Source of the DNA: Bacteroidales bacterium
Lineage (GTDB): Bacteria; Bacteroidota; Bacteroidia; Bacteroidales; F082
DNA: 32,049 bases
NCBI GenBank assembly: GCA_024681295.1
Contig: JAILBC010000010.1
Span: forward strand, 1 to 32,049
Direction: 5' to 3'
Part shown: piece after piece, positions 14,127 to 23,689 of the stretch
Position numbering within the stretch: the stretch's first letter is position 1
Layout: every line of letters begins with the position of its first letter
Translations under genes and position numbers: made by a program
The notes under the pieces: generated by a model
Databases searched by the model: none
Seen by the model: only the letters and a program-made list of their open reading frames with translations
Told to the model about the DNA's origin: nothing

Positions 14127-15905
14127 ATGAAAACCCGGAGCGTCATAGTGTTCCTGTTTTATGCTGTTCTATTGACAGCCTGCCATCGTCCCAACGTAGA
14201 GATGCGGTATGCCACGTCCTTACGACAATCTTCGGAATTGCTGGCCATCGACAGCATGATGTGGACCCTGCCCGACAGTGCTCTTACGTGCTTGTTGTCC
14301 TGTTACGATACTGTGGAGGATCGCCATTATGCCAACCTCTTGTTGGCTGAGTTGTTGTACAAGAATTATTACGAACAGATCAACCGTGCTGAACTGTTGG
14401 AGGCTGTGGCGTATTACGACTCGGTTTCATGTCCGTTTCTGGCAGCGCGCTCCCATTACATCAATGGTGTGGGCTACTATGAACATGACAGCGTCGTTCC
14501 CGCCTGTGTGGAATACCTGAAGGCGGCGGAGATTATGGAGGAGTCTTTTTCAAAAGAAGATTTAGTGGGACAGAAGGCTCAATTCATGGCATTGACCTAT
14601 ACGCATCTTTGTGCGCTATTCTCCAACCAATACCTGCATGAGCAGGCGATTTATTTAGGGAAGCAAGCAGTGTTTTATTACGATCAGTATGATGCCACAC
14701 CGTGGCATAAAGCATGGATACTGGACGAAATAGGATTGCAATATGCTCTGACTAAACGCTTAGATAGTGCAAGTTTTTATTGTGACAGGGCCATAATGTT
14801 TTTACCCGATACAAACAATCAGTCATACAGAGATATTTCGGCCTTATGTACGGTATTATCCTATAACAAGGGAGAGACTTCACAAGAAACACTAAAACGG
14901 CTTCGGTATCTGTTCTTCATGGCAGAGAGCTCACAAGAACAATTAGCTCGTTGTTTAAACATAAGCGAGATTTATTTTCATGAAAAAAAATATGATTCAG
15001 CATGGGTTTATTTAATAAAGGTATTCAATGAATCCACAAACATCAATTCCAGAAAACAGGCTGCGGAATGGTTGGTAGAGATATGTAAGTTTCAAGGGAA
15101 AAACCCTGAAATATATGCCGACTTTTTAATTCCCTTTGCCAATAAAGAGGAAAATAAAAGTGCAATAAAATCACAATTAACCGAATTATACAACGCTTTT
15201 CGTCAGAAAAAGTTAGAGTTACAACATCGGTTGTTGATAAGGAGAGCAACAATACAAACTATGGTAGTTATTGGAGTTCTTCTCATTGTCATACTCTTCA
15301 TTTTGCTAATTAGTTTTCATAGAAAACAAAACTACAAAACAAAATTAGAAACCGAAGAATATGTCCACAAAATGAAACAAAAAGCTTTGGCGGGCAGATT
15401 AAAAACAAGTAATAATGCACTTCGCGACGCGCAACATGAAATAAAGAAACAAAAGTTAAACAGTGTTTTCTCCAAATCCTCTAATCACAATAGTTCTGAA
15501 CATAGAAGTTATGAGGCGTTTATGCAATCTATGATTTGTCAAGAAATAACCACAATGGTTGACAGATTGCATTCCGACAAACGGAAAACTCTCAAAACCA
15601 ACATTGATGTATTGGATTATAAAGATTTTGCCTTGTCTGCAACACAAATAACATCACTTACAAAAACGGTGGATAATAGTTTTCCTAATTTTTATTCTAC
15701 AATAAAAGCGTTGTATCCACATCTTAGCCGAAATGAATGGTTACATTGCTGTCTTTATCTTATGAAATTAGATAAGATGAGCATTTGTGTATTACTGCAA
15801 GAGCCATATTATACCTGTCGGCGATATACGTTGAAAATGGAAAAGACTTTTGATTGTAGGCATGGTTTATCTTTTTTTCTGATAGAGAAAGCAGAAAGTT
15901 GTTAA
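14127..15905 (+). CDS. TPR-transmembrane-HTH regulator-like protein
   Basis: A 592-residue protein of a layout common in Bacteroidales. The N-terminus is a lipoprotein-type signal (LLTACH, Cys19). Residues about 30-365 are helical TPR-like repeats outside the inner membrane. One membrane segment lies at 377-398 (VVIGVLLIVILFILLISF), then a basic coiled coil (400-450). The C-terminal region has YPHLSRNEWLHCCLYLMKLDKMSICVLL followed by YTCRRYTLKMEK, which resembles a LuxR-like helix-turn-helix. It would sense something in the periplasm and act on DNA inside. It has its own promoter and lies just upstream of the toxin locus, so that locus is a possible target. Base composition changes inside the gene: the first 450 bases are G/C-balanced, the rest is clearly A/T-rich, which suggests mosaic origin. 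Confidence 0.8.
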   Translation: MKTRSVIVFLFYAVLLTACHRPNVEMRYATSLRQSSELLAIDSMMWTLPDSALTCLLSCYDTVEDRHYANLLLAELLYKNYYEQINRAELLEAVAYYDSVSCPFLAARSHYINGVGYYEHDSVVPACVEYLKAAEIMEESFSKEDLVGQKAQFMALTYTHLCALFSNQYLHEQAIYLGKQAVFYYDQYDATPWHKAWILDEIGLQYALTKRLDSASFYCDRAIMFLPDTNNQSYRDISALCTVLSYNKGETSQETLKRLRYLFFMAESSQEQLARCLNISEIYFHEKKYDSAWVYLIKVFNESTNINSRKQAAEWLVEICKFQGKNPEIYADFLIPFANKEENKSAIKSQLTELYNAFRQKKLELQHRLLIRRATIQTMVVIGVLLIVILFILLISFHRKQNYKTKLETEEYVHKMKQKALAGRLKTSNNALRDAQHEIKKQKLNSVFSKSSNHNSSEHRSYEAFMQSMICQEITTMVDRLHSDKRKTLKTNIDVLDYKDFALSATQITSLTKTVDNSFPNFYSTIKALYPHLSRNEWLHCCLYLMKLDKMSICVLLQEPYYTCRRYTLKMEKTFDCRHGLSFFLIEKAESC

Positions 15906-15955
15906 TCATTTGATTTTTAAGTCGTTATTAAAAGAATTGTTAAAATTGCAATTTC

Positions 15956-15963
15956 TATTTTTG
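15956..15963 (+). promoter_or_regulatory. -7 box upstream of the toxin locus
   Basis: TATTTTTG matches TAnnTTTG. A -33 TTG is present at 15937-15939 but only 16 bases away, shorter than the usual 19-21. The expected transcript would have a leader of about 55 bases, containing a weak 7-base stem (15995-16001 with 16012-16018). The 15906-15955 stretch shows no other signal. Confidence 0.45.
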
Positions 15964-16023
15964 CTACCGTCGTAAAAAACAAGCATATTTTTGAAAGCGT
16001 TAAACTTAAAAAACGCTTCAACT

Positions 16024-16401
16024 ATGCAAAAAACAAAACTAAAACTTTTCGTTCTATTAGTAGTCTTTTTATTGCCAACTAAATTATGTAATGTTTTCTG
16101 TGCGGTTCATAATGATGAATCCACCAATATTTGCATTATGGCTACGCACACCCAAGGCACGCCAAGATCCTCCTCCATCATGGCCTCCATTAACGGCCAC
16201 ACGCTCTCTATAGTTTTTTTGGATAATCTTGGTAATGTTCATGTTGAGGTGATGTCTGTTGGCGGCGGAGAGACACAGTATCAGTCGACCCCCACCCCAG
16301 ACGGTGTGGACTTCTACATCACCGACACGGGCAGTTACATTGTTTATTTCAACCTTTCCAACGGTGACGTTTATTACGGTGAGTTTGAGGTGACTGATTA
16401 A
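16024..16401 (+). CDS. small exported DUF3244-like protein
   Basis: A 125-residue protein from ATG 16024, chosen because it gives a clean signal peptide (MQKTKLKLFVLLVVFLLPTKLCNVFCA). An upstream in-frame TTG at 15991 would put charged residues before it. The mature part has the beta-sandwich style of DUF3244 proteins of Bacteroides: INGHTLSIVFLDNLGNVHVEV, then GGETQY and a closing DTGSYIVYFNLSNGDVYYGEFEV. The last strand pair also resembles the end of secreted-protein sorting modules. Its function is unknown. It is the first gene of the run leading to the RHS protein (12 bases to the next gene). Confidence 0.75.
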   Translation: MQKTKLKLFVLLVVFLLPTKLCNVFCAVHNDESTNICIMATHTQGTPRSSSIMASINGHTLSIVFLDNLGNVHVEVMSVGGGETQYQSTPTPDGVDFYITDTGSYIVYFNLSNGDVYYGEFEVTD

Positions 16402-16413
16402 CCTAAAAATGCT

Positions 16414-16845
16414 ATGAAAAGACTATTGTTGATAGGCTTGTGCCTATGGTCCTTCTTGTTATCAAAAGGACAAACAGTATCATACGAATACGACTATGAC
16501 AACGCTGGCAACCGCATCAGGAGCGTTGTGGTTCATCTTAACGACAGAGGTGGCTATGAAACCGATTACGGAAAGAATCCCAGCCCTTCAACCGAAATGA
16601 TGGCCAACGGATTGACCATGACCCTGTTCCCCAACCCCACCCAGGGGACTGTCCGTTTCGAACTATCTGGAAACGAGAGGATTGGAGACTATGTCCTGTC
16701 GGATATCTCGGGAAGAATTATTGAAAAAGGATACTGTGAAAATGCGTGTCTTACGCTAGACCTATCCTGCCAAAATGACGGAATTTACATTTTGGAACTT
16801 TTCATTGAAAAAAAGCCGCATACTTACAAAATAATCAAGCAATAA
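16414..16845 (+). CDS. small secreted protein with one YD motif and a T9SS type A sorting domain
   Basis: A 143-residue protein with a signal peptide (MKRLLLIGLCLWSFLLSKG-Q). The mature protein opens with YEYDYDNAGNRIRS, a single RHS/YD-type repeat, and ends with a type IX secretion C-terminal domain: LFPNPTQGTVRFELSG (the PNP motif), YVLSDISGRIIEKG, then GIYILELFIEKKPHTYKIIK. Proteins with this tail are exported across the outer membrane by the Por machinery and anchored to the surface. Only about 75 residues lie between the two modules, so it looks like a minimal carrier. It precedes the large RHS gene by 7 bases and is surely co-expressed; it may help display or export the RHS product, but that is inference. 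Confidence 0.82.
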   Translation: MKRLLLIGLCLWSFLLSKGQTVSYEYDYDNAGNRIRSVVVHLNDRGGYETDYGKNPSPSTEMMANGLTMTLFPNPTQGTVRFELSGNERIGDYVLSDISGRIIEKGYCENACLTLDLSCQNDGIYILELFIEKKPHTYKIIKQ

Positions 16846-16852
16846 TTTCCCC

Positions 16853-19800
16853 ATGAACAAGTTTATAATCATAAAGCAACGTGCATTTTTTGTCGGATTT
16901 CTTTTGTTAATGAGTTGTTTTGTCATGCCACCTTTTCATTGTTTTGCCCAAACTGGCGTTGTAGGCAGTTTGGGTGGAGAAATGTACGTGTCACCCATGG
17001 GAACTGCAACGTATAGTATCCCTATAGAAGTTTCTCCCGGCACATGCGGCGTTCAGCCAAGCCTTTCCATTACCTACAATAGTGTTTCCGGGAGGGGGCT
17101 GCTGGGGGTTGGCTGGGACCTTGACGGGTTTTCCTCCATAACAAGGACACCGCGCAACATTTATTTCGACAACGCAACGGGTTCTGTCAATTTTGACGAA
17201 AATGACCGCTTTGCCTTGGATGGCGCCAGACTTGTCAATCTATCCAACGGAAACTACATGTTGCAAAACGCGGTATATGGAACTGAGATTGAAAACTTTA
17301 CCCGCGTGACGCTGAAAGGGACCCCGAATGACAACTCTCAATATTTCATAGCCGTAACAGACCAAGGCCAAATCATCGAATACGGCAACACAAGCGACGC
17401 AAAACAGACATTAAATGGTAAAGTTCTCGGTTGGTGGGCCAATAAAATAACGGATCCTGACGGCAATTATATGAATTTTCAATACTCGTGTTCTTTGGGA
17501 GAAATACGCCCCACACAAATATCATACACGGGAAACACTTCTGCGGGCGTTGGAACTTACGCCAGGGTCACATTTCAGTATATCTCGGATCCCTGCTTGA
17601 ACAAAATGTGGGTAGGCGGACAGTCTATTACCTTGTCGCATCTGTTGTCAAGTGTCAATGTTTATTACGGAAACGATTTGATCCGCTCCTATTGTTTTGA
17701 GTACAACCATGACAGAAGCACTCGCTTGGCCGCCATCATTCTGAAAGACGGGACGGGAAATGAACTTACCAGAACAAGGGTCGGTTGGAATAATGACGAA
17801 GCAACCGTCTCGTTCCAAAGCATATACGGCTTGCAGGGATACGTTGTCCTTCCGGGGGATTTTAACGGCGACGACATTCAGGACCTTTTTCTTTATGTGT
17901 ACGACAGCGGCACAGGCACCACAACATGGATGGTCAAGAAGGGAAACAGCGGAGGTGCATACGAACAAACCAATCTTTCGGGTTCCTTGAACGGTTTTAT
18001 AAATCCCGATAAAATCTCAGTCGTCGATTTCAACGACGACTGTATTGACGATGTAGGATTCGTCCTCAACGTTCCAGGAACAACCAGTTTCTCATACCAA
18101 AAGATTGTCTTCAACGGATCCGGTTTTGAGACAAGCACTCTCGCACAGAGCGGAATAAACGCATTCTATTTGGGAGATTTCAAAGGGACTGGACAGCTAC
18201 AAGTGTTTAAAGTGGTGAATCAGCAGGGAAACAATAACACTTTAACTATTGAGAATGACAATCTTTCCCTCACGGTACCTTCCTCTGGCTGTATCAGGGT
18301 GACGGATATCAATGGCAACGGGAAAAACGAATTGTATGTCTGTGATAACAGGTTTTTCGAAATTTACGAGTACGATGAGACGACAGGCGGTTTTTCCATG
18401 ATTTTGAACGAACCTCACTGGATGCCTTACGACACTTCTATTGAAGGCTATGGGGACTTCAATGGAGACGGGGCGCAAGACCACGCCTTTGTCATAGACG
18501 ACAAGACTTATATGAGGCTGTCCAAGGGAAACGACTACACGCCTTCGTATCACATGACGGTTTACGACAACATTCCCAGTGGCAGTCCAATGCTGGTTGG
18601 TGATGTAAACGGGGATGGCAAAGACGATATTGTCCGGTTGGTGTTTAACTACCAGTCTCAAAAATTGACACTTCACGTGTTTTATTCCCGGACCTATTCC
18701 GACACAACCCTGTATTGTGACACCATCCAGATCCAAGACGACCGTGTCTTTCTTAATACGCAGAACATGTACCATTTTACCGATCTTAACCATGACGGGA
18801 AGAACGAACTGCTCTATACGGGAACCATCAACCATGACCCTGTTGTAGTTGGTTTCCCCGAGCGGCGTGAACACGACCTCCTAAAGTCCGTAACAAACGG
18901 CTTAGGGAAGACTGTTTCCTTAGAATACCAATTCCACAACTCGCCCCAGTTCGGTCTGCTCGGAATGGACGGACGGCGCGTTTCTTTTCCCTTGGTCAGT
19001 AAGAAAAGACAACCCGACGGAATAGGAGGCACCAATGAAACAACGTACAACTATGGCTCTGTCGTTTTTGACCATGAAAGGCGTCAATTTCTTGGATTCA
19101 ACTATCATAACTCCTATTGCAACGGAACATGGACAGCCCTCGAGTTTGAAAAAAACAACATATACCATCATTTGGCTCTCGTTCAATCTGACACCTATTA
19201 TTATCAGAGCAACCGTGAAGACCCCGGGGGGTATGTCCCCGATTCGTCTTATTGGAGACCCTATCGTTTCTTCTACCATTACGAGACCTTCAACACCCCT
19301 GCGTATCACGCCCTGAATTATGGCAGGTTCATCCCTTATGATTCCATTAGTTCCAACGTCAACAGACTGGAAAACACGAAAGAGATGACCTATTGCTGGC
19401 TGAACGGGGAAGGGCGCGTCGTCAGGACCTCCAACGTTCACCTAAAAGCCAAGACCGAAAACGAGATAATTCCCTGGGTTTCCCGCGACAGCACCAAATA
19501 CACTTACACGACCGTCAGCCTCCCCAACGGGAGAACCGCCGTGAAACCCTCCCGGGTGGTGCATTGGAACAAAAGGCACGGCTTCAGCCAGATGCCCTCC
19601 GACACAGTGGAATACACCTATTCAGGCGGCAGGCTTGCCTCGGTCGCCGTGTCCGACTCTGACGGATCCGTGGGTGAAACAACCTACACTTACAACAATT
19701 TCGGACTGCCCGCCACGGAGACCTACACACCTAACGGGTTGACGGCCAGGACAAAAACATTCGGATACGACAACAAGGGGCGATTCATGACACAAGAAAC

Positions 19801-22800
19801 CGACGTGTTGGGCCACACGCAGTCGGCTACATTCAACAAATATACAGGAACTATGTCGACGGAGACTGACGTCAATAACCTCACCACCCAATACCAATAT
19901 GACAGCTTTGGAAGAGTCATCCGAATCACACGTCCCGACCATACCGTACACAGCATCAGCTATCGCTGGAACAACAACAGCAATTTTGGCAATGCTGTGT
20001 ACTATTCCACGGAGACGGAAAGTGGGACCCCGGAAACCAGGACCTACTACGACATCCTGGGTCGGGCTATCCATTCCTATTGCGAGGGACAGGGTTACAG
20101 CGATGTCGTCTATGACACCAGGGGAAGGGTGGAGAAAACGACCTTTGTTCCCTACAACAACCCCTCCGCAGCTTCATCCTCAAAAGTGTGGCACAACTAC
20201 AGTTACGACAACTTTGACAGAATTGTCGGGGAAAGCTGCCCCTACACCAACCTGTCGTATTCCTATTACAACCATGGTGAAGCGGCGCAGCACGACTATT
20301 TCGTGACCGTCGTGGACAACCTGCGGGAAACTCAGCGGACTACGAAGTACGACGCTCTGGGCAGGCCATTCATGGTCGTGGACGAGGGAGGCGAAATCAA
20401 ATACGATTACGCGTACGTGACCGTCGCGGGAAAGACGCGCGACAGCATCGCCGTTAAGGTCGGAACCGCCGTCACCTCCATCGTGTCCGACCTGCGGGGC
20501 AACCGCCTTCGCATCCAGGACCCCGACGCCGGAACCGTCACGAGTGCCTACAACGCTCTCAACCAGCTCGTCAACCGCAACGACGCCAACGGCAATGAGA
20601 CGGCCTACACCTACGACCTTGCGGGGCGGACCACGCGGATCGTACGCTCCCATACACCGGACGAGGAGACGGTAGCTTTCGTTTACGACAATGCGCCAGG
20701 GAAGGGCATCGGGAAACTCGCCAGCGTCCAGCACAACTCAGACATTGAGTGCGGGTATGCCTACGACACCCTCGGACGCCTCGCGAGCCGGATGGTGTAT
20801 GACGGCCACACGGAATACGAACACCTGTACGGGTATGACACTTTGGGAAGACTGGCATGCCTCACCTATCCGGATGGCTTTCAGATAAGCTATTCCTACA
20901 ATGATTTCGGGGAACTGAGGCAAATATGCAATGCCAGCGACAACAGTTGTATCTATCTGGTTAGCACACGGAACTCGTTCCGCCAGCCGGTGGTTTGTGT
21001 CTTCGGCAACGAGACAGGAACGAAGTACAACTACAACTCGTACGGAATGCTCACGGGCATTAGAAACGGCAACGCCACCTTGTACGGCAATCCCGTCCAA
21101 GGCGGAGTCATAGGGGAACTCCCCGTGTTCGGCTATGATATCGGATCCCAATACCGGAACCTGAACTACATCTATAACTACAAAGGGTTCATCCAGACAA
21201 GGACAGATTCCTTGACGGGACAGTCGGAGACCTATTACTATGACAACCTCGACCGCCTTGAGTCCTACCGGGTGAACGGTGTGACGGCGGCCTCCTTCAC
21301 CTATTACGACAACGGAAACATCAGGACGAACTCCAAGGTGGGCACCTACAGTTACGACTCGCAAAAGACACATGCCGTAACCAGCATCGAGAGCTTCCCC
21401 CGTACCACAGCGCCCTCTCTTTGCGATGTAACCTACAACCTGCGCAACCGGCCGGAGACGATTTACAAGGACGGCTACAACATTGCCCTCGACTACGACG
21501 CCTCTGGCATGAGGCGGCACACGGTGATCACCAACGGGCAAACTCTTGTCAAGGAGAAGACCTGGGTATCCGACCTTTATGAATTGGAGGCCACCCCCAC
21601 CACTTCCCGCAGGCTCGACTACATCTACGCCGAAGGCAAAGTCGTTGCCATGCATGTCAACGAAGGTGGGCACGAGAGTCTCTACTACGTGCTCACCGAT
21701 CACCTTGGCAGCTGGGAGAAGGTGCTCGACGAGAACAAGAACACCGTGCAGCAGACCCACTTCGACCCCTGGGGCAACCGCATGAGCTTCACCGCCTGGA
21801 ACACCAGGCAGACCCAGACCACGTTCACCTTCGACCGGGGCTTCACCGGCCATGAGCACTACGACTATGTTCACGTCATCAACGCCAACGCCCGGCTCTA
21901 CGACCCCATCATCGGGCGTTTCTTCTCGCCCGACCCCTTCGTGCAAACGCCCGACTTCACGCAGAGCTTCAACAGGTACTCCTACTGTATGAACAACCCG
22001 GTGATGTATAACGACCCGGATGGAGAATTCTTAAAACTATCAATGTGGGGTCTTGCGTTTGTTGGTGATTTTATTAGTAATGTGGTAAACGGAATAGATA
22101 ACCCTGTTCAAAACGCATGGAATAATGCTAAGACCATAGTAAACGGTATGGATAATTGTTGTCGGTTTTCCAAACAAATTGGAGAGAATACTACTTTTGA
22201 TGTTGGCGTATCCCCTTTTACCTTAAGTGTTTATGGTGGCGTGTCGTATGACGATGGTTCAACTGTCACAAGTGCAGGACTTAGTTATGGAGTAGCTGGG
22301 CTTAATGGATATTTCTACAACACTTTTACATCTGATAACATCTCTTTGACAATGGGTGTGGGTGGCGGAAAAAATTACTTTGGTTGGAATGTGGCTGGAA
22401 CGGCTTATGGATATGGTTTGGGGATTGGTGGAACACGGTATGGTGATGCCATTGGTCATGACGGAATGTCAAATCCGCAAACAACGGGAACTATTAGTGT
22501 TTATTTCAAAAATGGTTCATTTAGAATAGAAAATGACTATTTCGGTGATAAAGGAGACCGTTGGCGTACAAATGCTTGGGAGCTAACTGTCGGTGATTAT
22601 TCCTTGGGCTCAAGAATCTACACTAATGATCCCGAAGGCATGGGAAATGGTACGTCTAATAAACCTAGTCCGCTTTGGGGGTTAAATAGAGGTACATATG
22701 GGGCTTGGGATGACGGTTTTGTATATAGTTGTCCGTTGTGGATTGGTATAAGACGAGGAAATAGTATTAGCAGATTTGGATATAGCCATCCTCTGTTTCA

Positions 22801-22930
22801 AGACGCAACACAAAATTTTGTACATAAGTATTGTGATTTTGGAAGAATGCATTTTTACATAGATTACAATCATTTTGAATCTGGCCTATATCATTATTTT
22901 GGCTATTATAATCCTTTCTCCTTATATTAA
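16853..22930 (+). CDS. RHS/TcB-TcC-like polymorphic toxin with variable C-terminal toxin domain
   Basis: A 2025-residue secreted protein with a signal peptide (about 1-33, ending CFAQ). Residues 35-330 are a SpvB-like domain (GGEMYVSPMGTATYSIPIEV, PSLSITYNSVSGRGLLGVGWDL). Residues 330-655 are FG-GAP/VCBS repeats (GDFNGDDIQD, GDFNGDGAQD, GDVNGDGKDD, TDLNHDGKNE). Residues 676-780 match the TcdB middle region. About 915-1640 are YD repeats. The RHS core ends with YYVLTDHLGS, RLYDPIIGRFFSPDPF and NRYSYCMNNPVMYNDPDGEF (to about 1723). In the family these parts build a shell that encloses the toxin, which is cut free at the core end. The last 300 residues are an A/T-rich, unrelated toxin module with GDRWRTNAWELTVGDYSLGS and YTNDPEG, resembling polymorphic toxin type 23; that name is a memory-based match. 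It has no T9SS tail. Confidence 0.93.
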   Translation: MNKFIIIKQRAFFVGFLLLMSCFVMPPFHCFAQTGVVGSLGGEMYVSPMGTATYSIPIEVSPGTCGVQPSLSITYNSVSGRGLLGVGWDLDGFSSITRTPRNIYFDNATGSVNFDENDRFALDGARLVNLSNGNYMLQNAVYGTEIENFTRVTLKGTPNDNSQYFIAVTDQGQIIEYGNTSDAKQTLNGKVLGWWANKITDPDGNYMNFQYSCSLGEIRPTQISYTGNTSAGVGTYARVTFQYISDPCLNKMWVGGQSITLSHLLSSVNVYYGNDLIRSYCFEYNHDRSTRLAAIILKDGTGNELTRTRVGWNNDEATVSFQSIYGLQGYVVLPGDFNGDDIQDLFLYVYDSGTGTTTWMVKKGNSGGAYEQTNLSGSLNGFINPDKISVVDFNDDCIDDVGFVLNVPGTTSFSYQKIVFNGSGFETSTLAQSGINAFYLGDFKGTGQLQVFKVVNQQGNNNTLTIENDNLSLTVPSSGCIRVTDINGNGKNELYVCDNRFFEIYEYDETTGGFSMILNEPHWMPYDTSIEGYGDFNGDGAQDHAFVIDDKTYMRLSKGNDYTPSYHMTVYDNIPSGSPMLVGDVNGDGKDDIVRLVFNYQSQKLTLHVFYSRTYSDTTLYCDTIQIQDDRVFLNTQNMYHFTDLNHDGKNELLYTGTINHDPVVVGFPERREHDLLKSVTNGLGKTVSLEYQFHNSPQFGLLGMDGRRVSFPLVSKKRQPDGIGGTNETTYNYGSVVFDHERRQFLGFNYHNSYCNGTWTALEFEKNNIYHHLALVQSDTYYYQSNREDPGGYVPDSSYWRPYRFFYHYETFNTPAYHALNYGRFIPYDSISSNVNRLENTKEMTYCWLNGEGRVVRTSNVHLKAKTENEIIPWVSRDSTKYTYTTVSLPNGRTAVKPSRVVHWNKRHGFSQMPSDTVEYTYSGGRLASVAVSDSDGSVGETTYTYNNFGLPATETYTPNGLTARTKTFGYDNKGRFMTQETDVLGHTQSATFNKYTGTMSTETDVNNLTTQYQYDSFGRVIRITRPDHTVHSISYRWNNNSNFGNAVYYSTETESGTPETRTYYDILGRAIHSYCEGQGYSDVVYDTRGRVEKTTFVPYNNPSAASSSKVWHNYSYDNFDRIVGESCPYTNLSYSYYNHGEAAQHDYFVTVVDNLRETQRTTKYDALGRPFMVVDEGGEIKYDYAYVTVAGKTRDSIAVKVGTAVTSIVSDLRGNRLRIQDPDAGTVTSAYNALNQLVNRNDANGNETAYTYDLAGRTTRIVRSHTPDEETVAFVYDNAPGKGIGKLASVQHNSDIECGYAYDTLGRLASRMVYDGHTEYEHLYGYDTLGRLACLTYPDGFQISYSYNDFGELRQICNASDNSCIYLVSTRNSFRQPVVCVFGNETGTKYNYNSYGMLTGIRNGNATLYGNPVQGGVIGELPVFGYDIGSQYRNLNYIYNYKGFIQTRTDSLTGQSETYYYDNLDRLESYRVNGVTAASFTYYDNGNIRTNSKVGTYSYDSQKTHAVTSIESFPRTTAPSLCDVTYNLRNRPETIYKDGYNIALDYDASGMRRHTVITNGQTLVKEKTWVSDLYELEATPTTSRRLDYIYAEGKVVAMHVNEGGHESLYYVLTDHLGSWEKVLDENKNTVQQTHFDPWGNRMSFTAWNTRQTQTTFTFDRGFTGHEHYDYVHVINANARLYDPIIGRFFSPDPFVQTPDFTQSFNRYSYCMNNPVMYNDPDGEFLKLSMWGLAFVGDFISNVVNGIDNPVQNAWNNAKTIVNGMDNCCRFSKQIGENTTFDVGVSPFTLSVYGGVSYDDGSTVTSAGLSYGVAGLNGYFYNTFTSDNISLTMGVGGGKNYFGWNVAGTAYGYGLGIGGTRYGDAIGHDGMSNPQTTGTISVYFKNGSFRIENDYFGDKGDRWRTNAWELTVGDYSLGSRIYTNDPEGMGNGTSNKPSPLWGLNRGTYGAWDDGFVYSCPLWIGIRRGNSISRFGYSHPLFQDATQNFVHKYCDFGRMHFYIDYNHFESGLYHYFGYYNPFSLY
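21911..22008 (+). repeat. RHS core-end repeat, copy 1 (98 bases identical to 23866-23963)
   Basis: Encodes IGRFFSPDPFVQTPDF and the NRYSYCMNNPVM end of the RHS core, directly before the variable toxin region. The identical copy lies in the orphan tip downstream. Similarity extends upstream to about 21822 (matching 23777). Confidence 0.92.
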
Positions 22931-22945
22931 ACAACAACTGGAAAT

Positions 22946-23689
22946 ATGAAAAAAAGAACGTTATTTTTGCTCATCATAATTCTGTGCCCGCTACTTAATG
23001 GTTGCGTAACAATATCCGTTCTTGACAACGCCTTTCCTGACAACAAAACCATTCAGAATATTTCCGATGCTGCCGTAGAGTTCTATTTCGACCTCTTCCC
23101 GCCTCGTAACCAAAATTACGTCATTGAATATATGAACATGTGTTTCAGCAACGATTCCATGAATATCAATGGACGGATTAGAACTGATGGGTTTTATTAT
23201 TACCCCAAAAAACACGAGAGCATCGTCGCTGACACAATATACAAGTATGATTCCGAAGATCCTTGGGGACGCGAAATCTATAGAAACGTTTTTTATCCTG
23301 ATGGAATGTTTGGAGGAAGTCTATGGTTTAAAGACGGGCGTTGCGGAAACGGAGAATGGGGAATGTATGAGATCCATGACGACACCATCATAATCGAATG
23401 TATAACCCACGGCTCAATAAATGGACCAACCGAAGGATATCGTGACACACTGGTCATAAAATCTCCAGACACGCTGGTCCTTTTAAACAGAACCACAATT
23501 TATTCAGATGAACCAAATGATGGTTATTATTTTTGGTATTACCGAGGAAAACGAGGAGATGAGCTCTATTTTATGCCTTTTGACAGTCTACCCGATCCAA
23601 ATGAAGCCTGGATAAAGAAGAAAAAATGGTTCTGGTGCGATGAAAACAATTGGAAGGAAAACAAAAAAACTAGAAAAAAGATGGATTAA
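22946..23689 (+). CDS. lipoprotein, candidate immunity protein for the RHS toxin
   Basis: A 247-residue protein with a lipoprotein signal (LLIIILCPLLNGC, Cys20). No known domain is seen. The mature part is rich in aromatic and acidic residues (GFYYYPKKHES, GGSLWFKDGRCGNGEWGMYEI, DGYYFWYYRGKRG) and is likely beta-rich. It starts 15 bases after the RHS stop, the standard immunity position, and is A/T-rich like the toxin domain, which supports transfer as a pair. Being a lipoprotein suggests protection in the periplasm or at a membrane. The start region, including 21 identical bases, recurs at 25065. Immunity function is inferred from position only. Confidence 0.7.
   Translation: MKKRTLFLLIIILCPLLNGCVTISVLDNAFPDNKTIQNISDAAVEFYFDLFPPRNQNYVIEYMNMCFSNDSMNINGRIRTDGFYYYPKKHESIVADTIYKYDSEDPWGREIYRNVFYPDGMFGGSLWFKDGRCGNGEWGMYEIHDDTIIIECITHGSINGPTEGYRDTLVIKSPDTLVLLNRTTIYSDEPNDGYYFWYYRGKRGDELYFMPFDSLPDPNEAWIKKKKWFWCDENNWKENKKTRKKMD

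Noticed and set aside
20738-21946. A 402-codon minus-strand open frame inside the RHS gene
   Set aside because: Val/Gly-rich shadow of the YD-repeat region; no motif.
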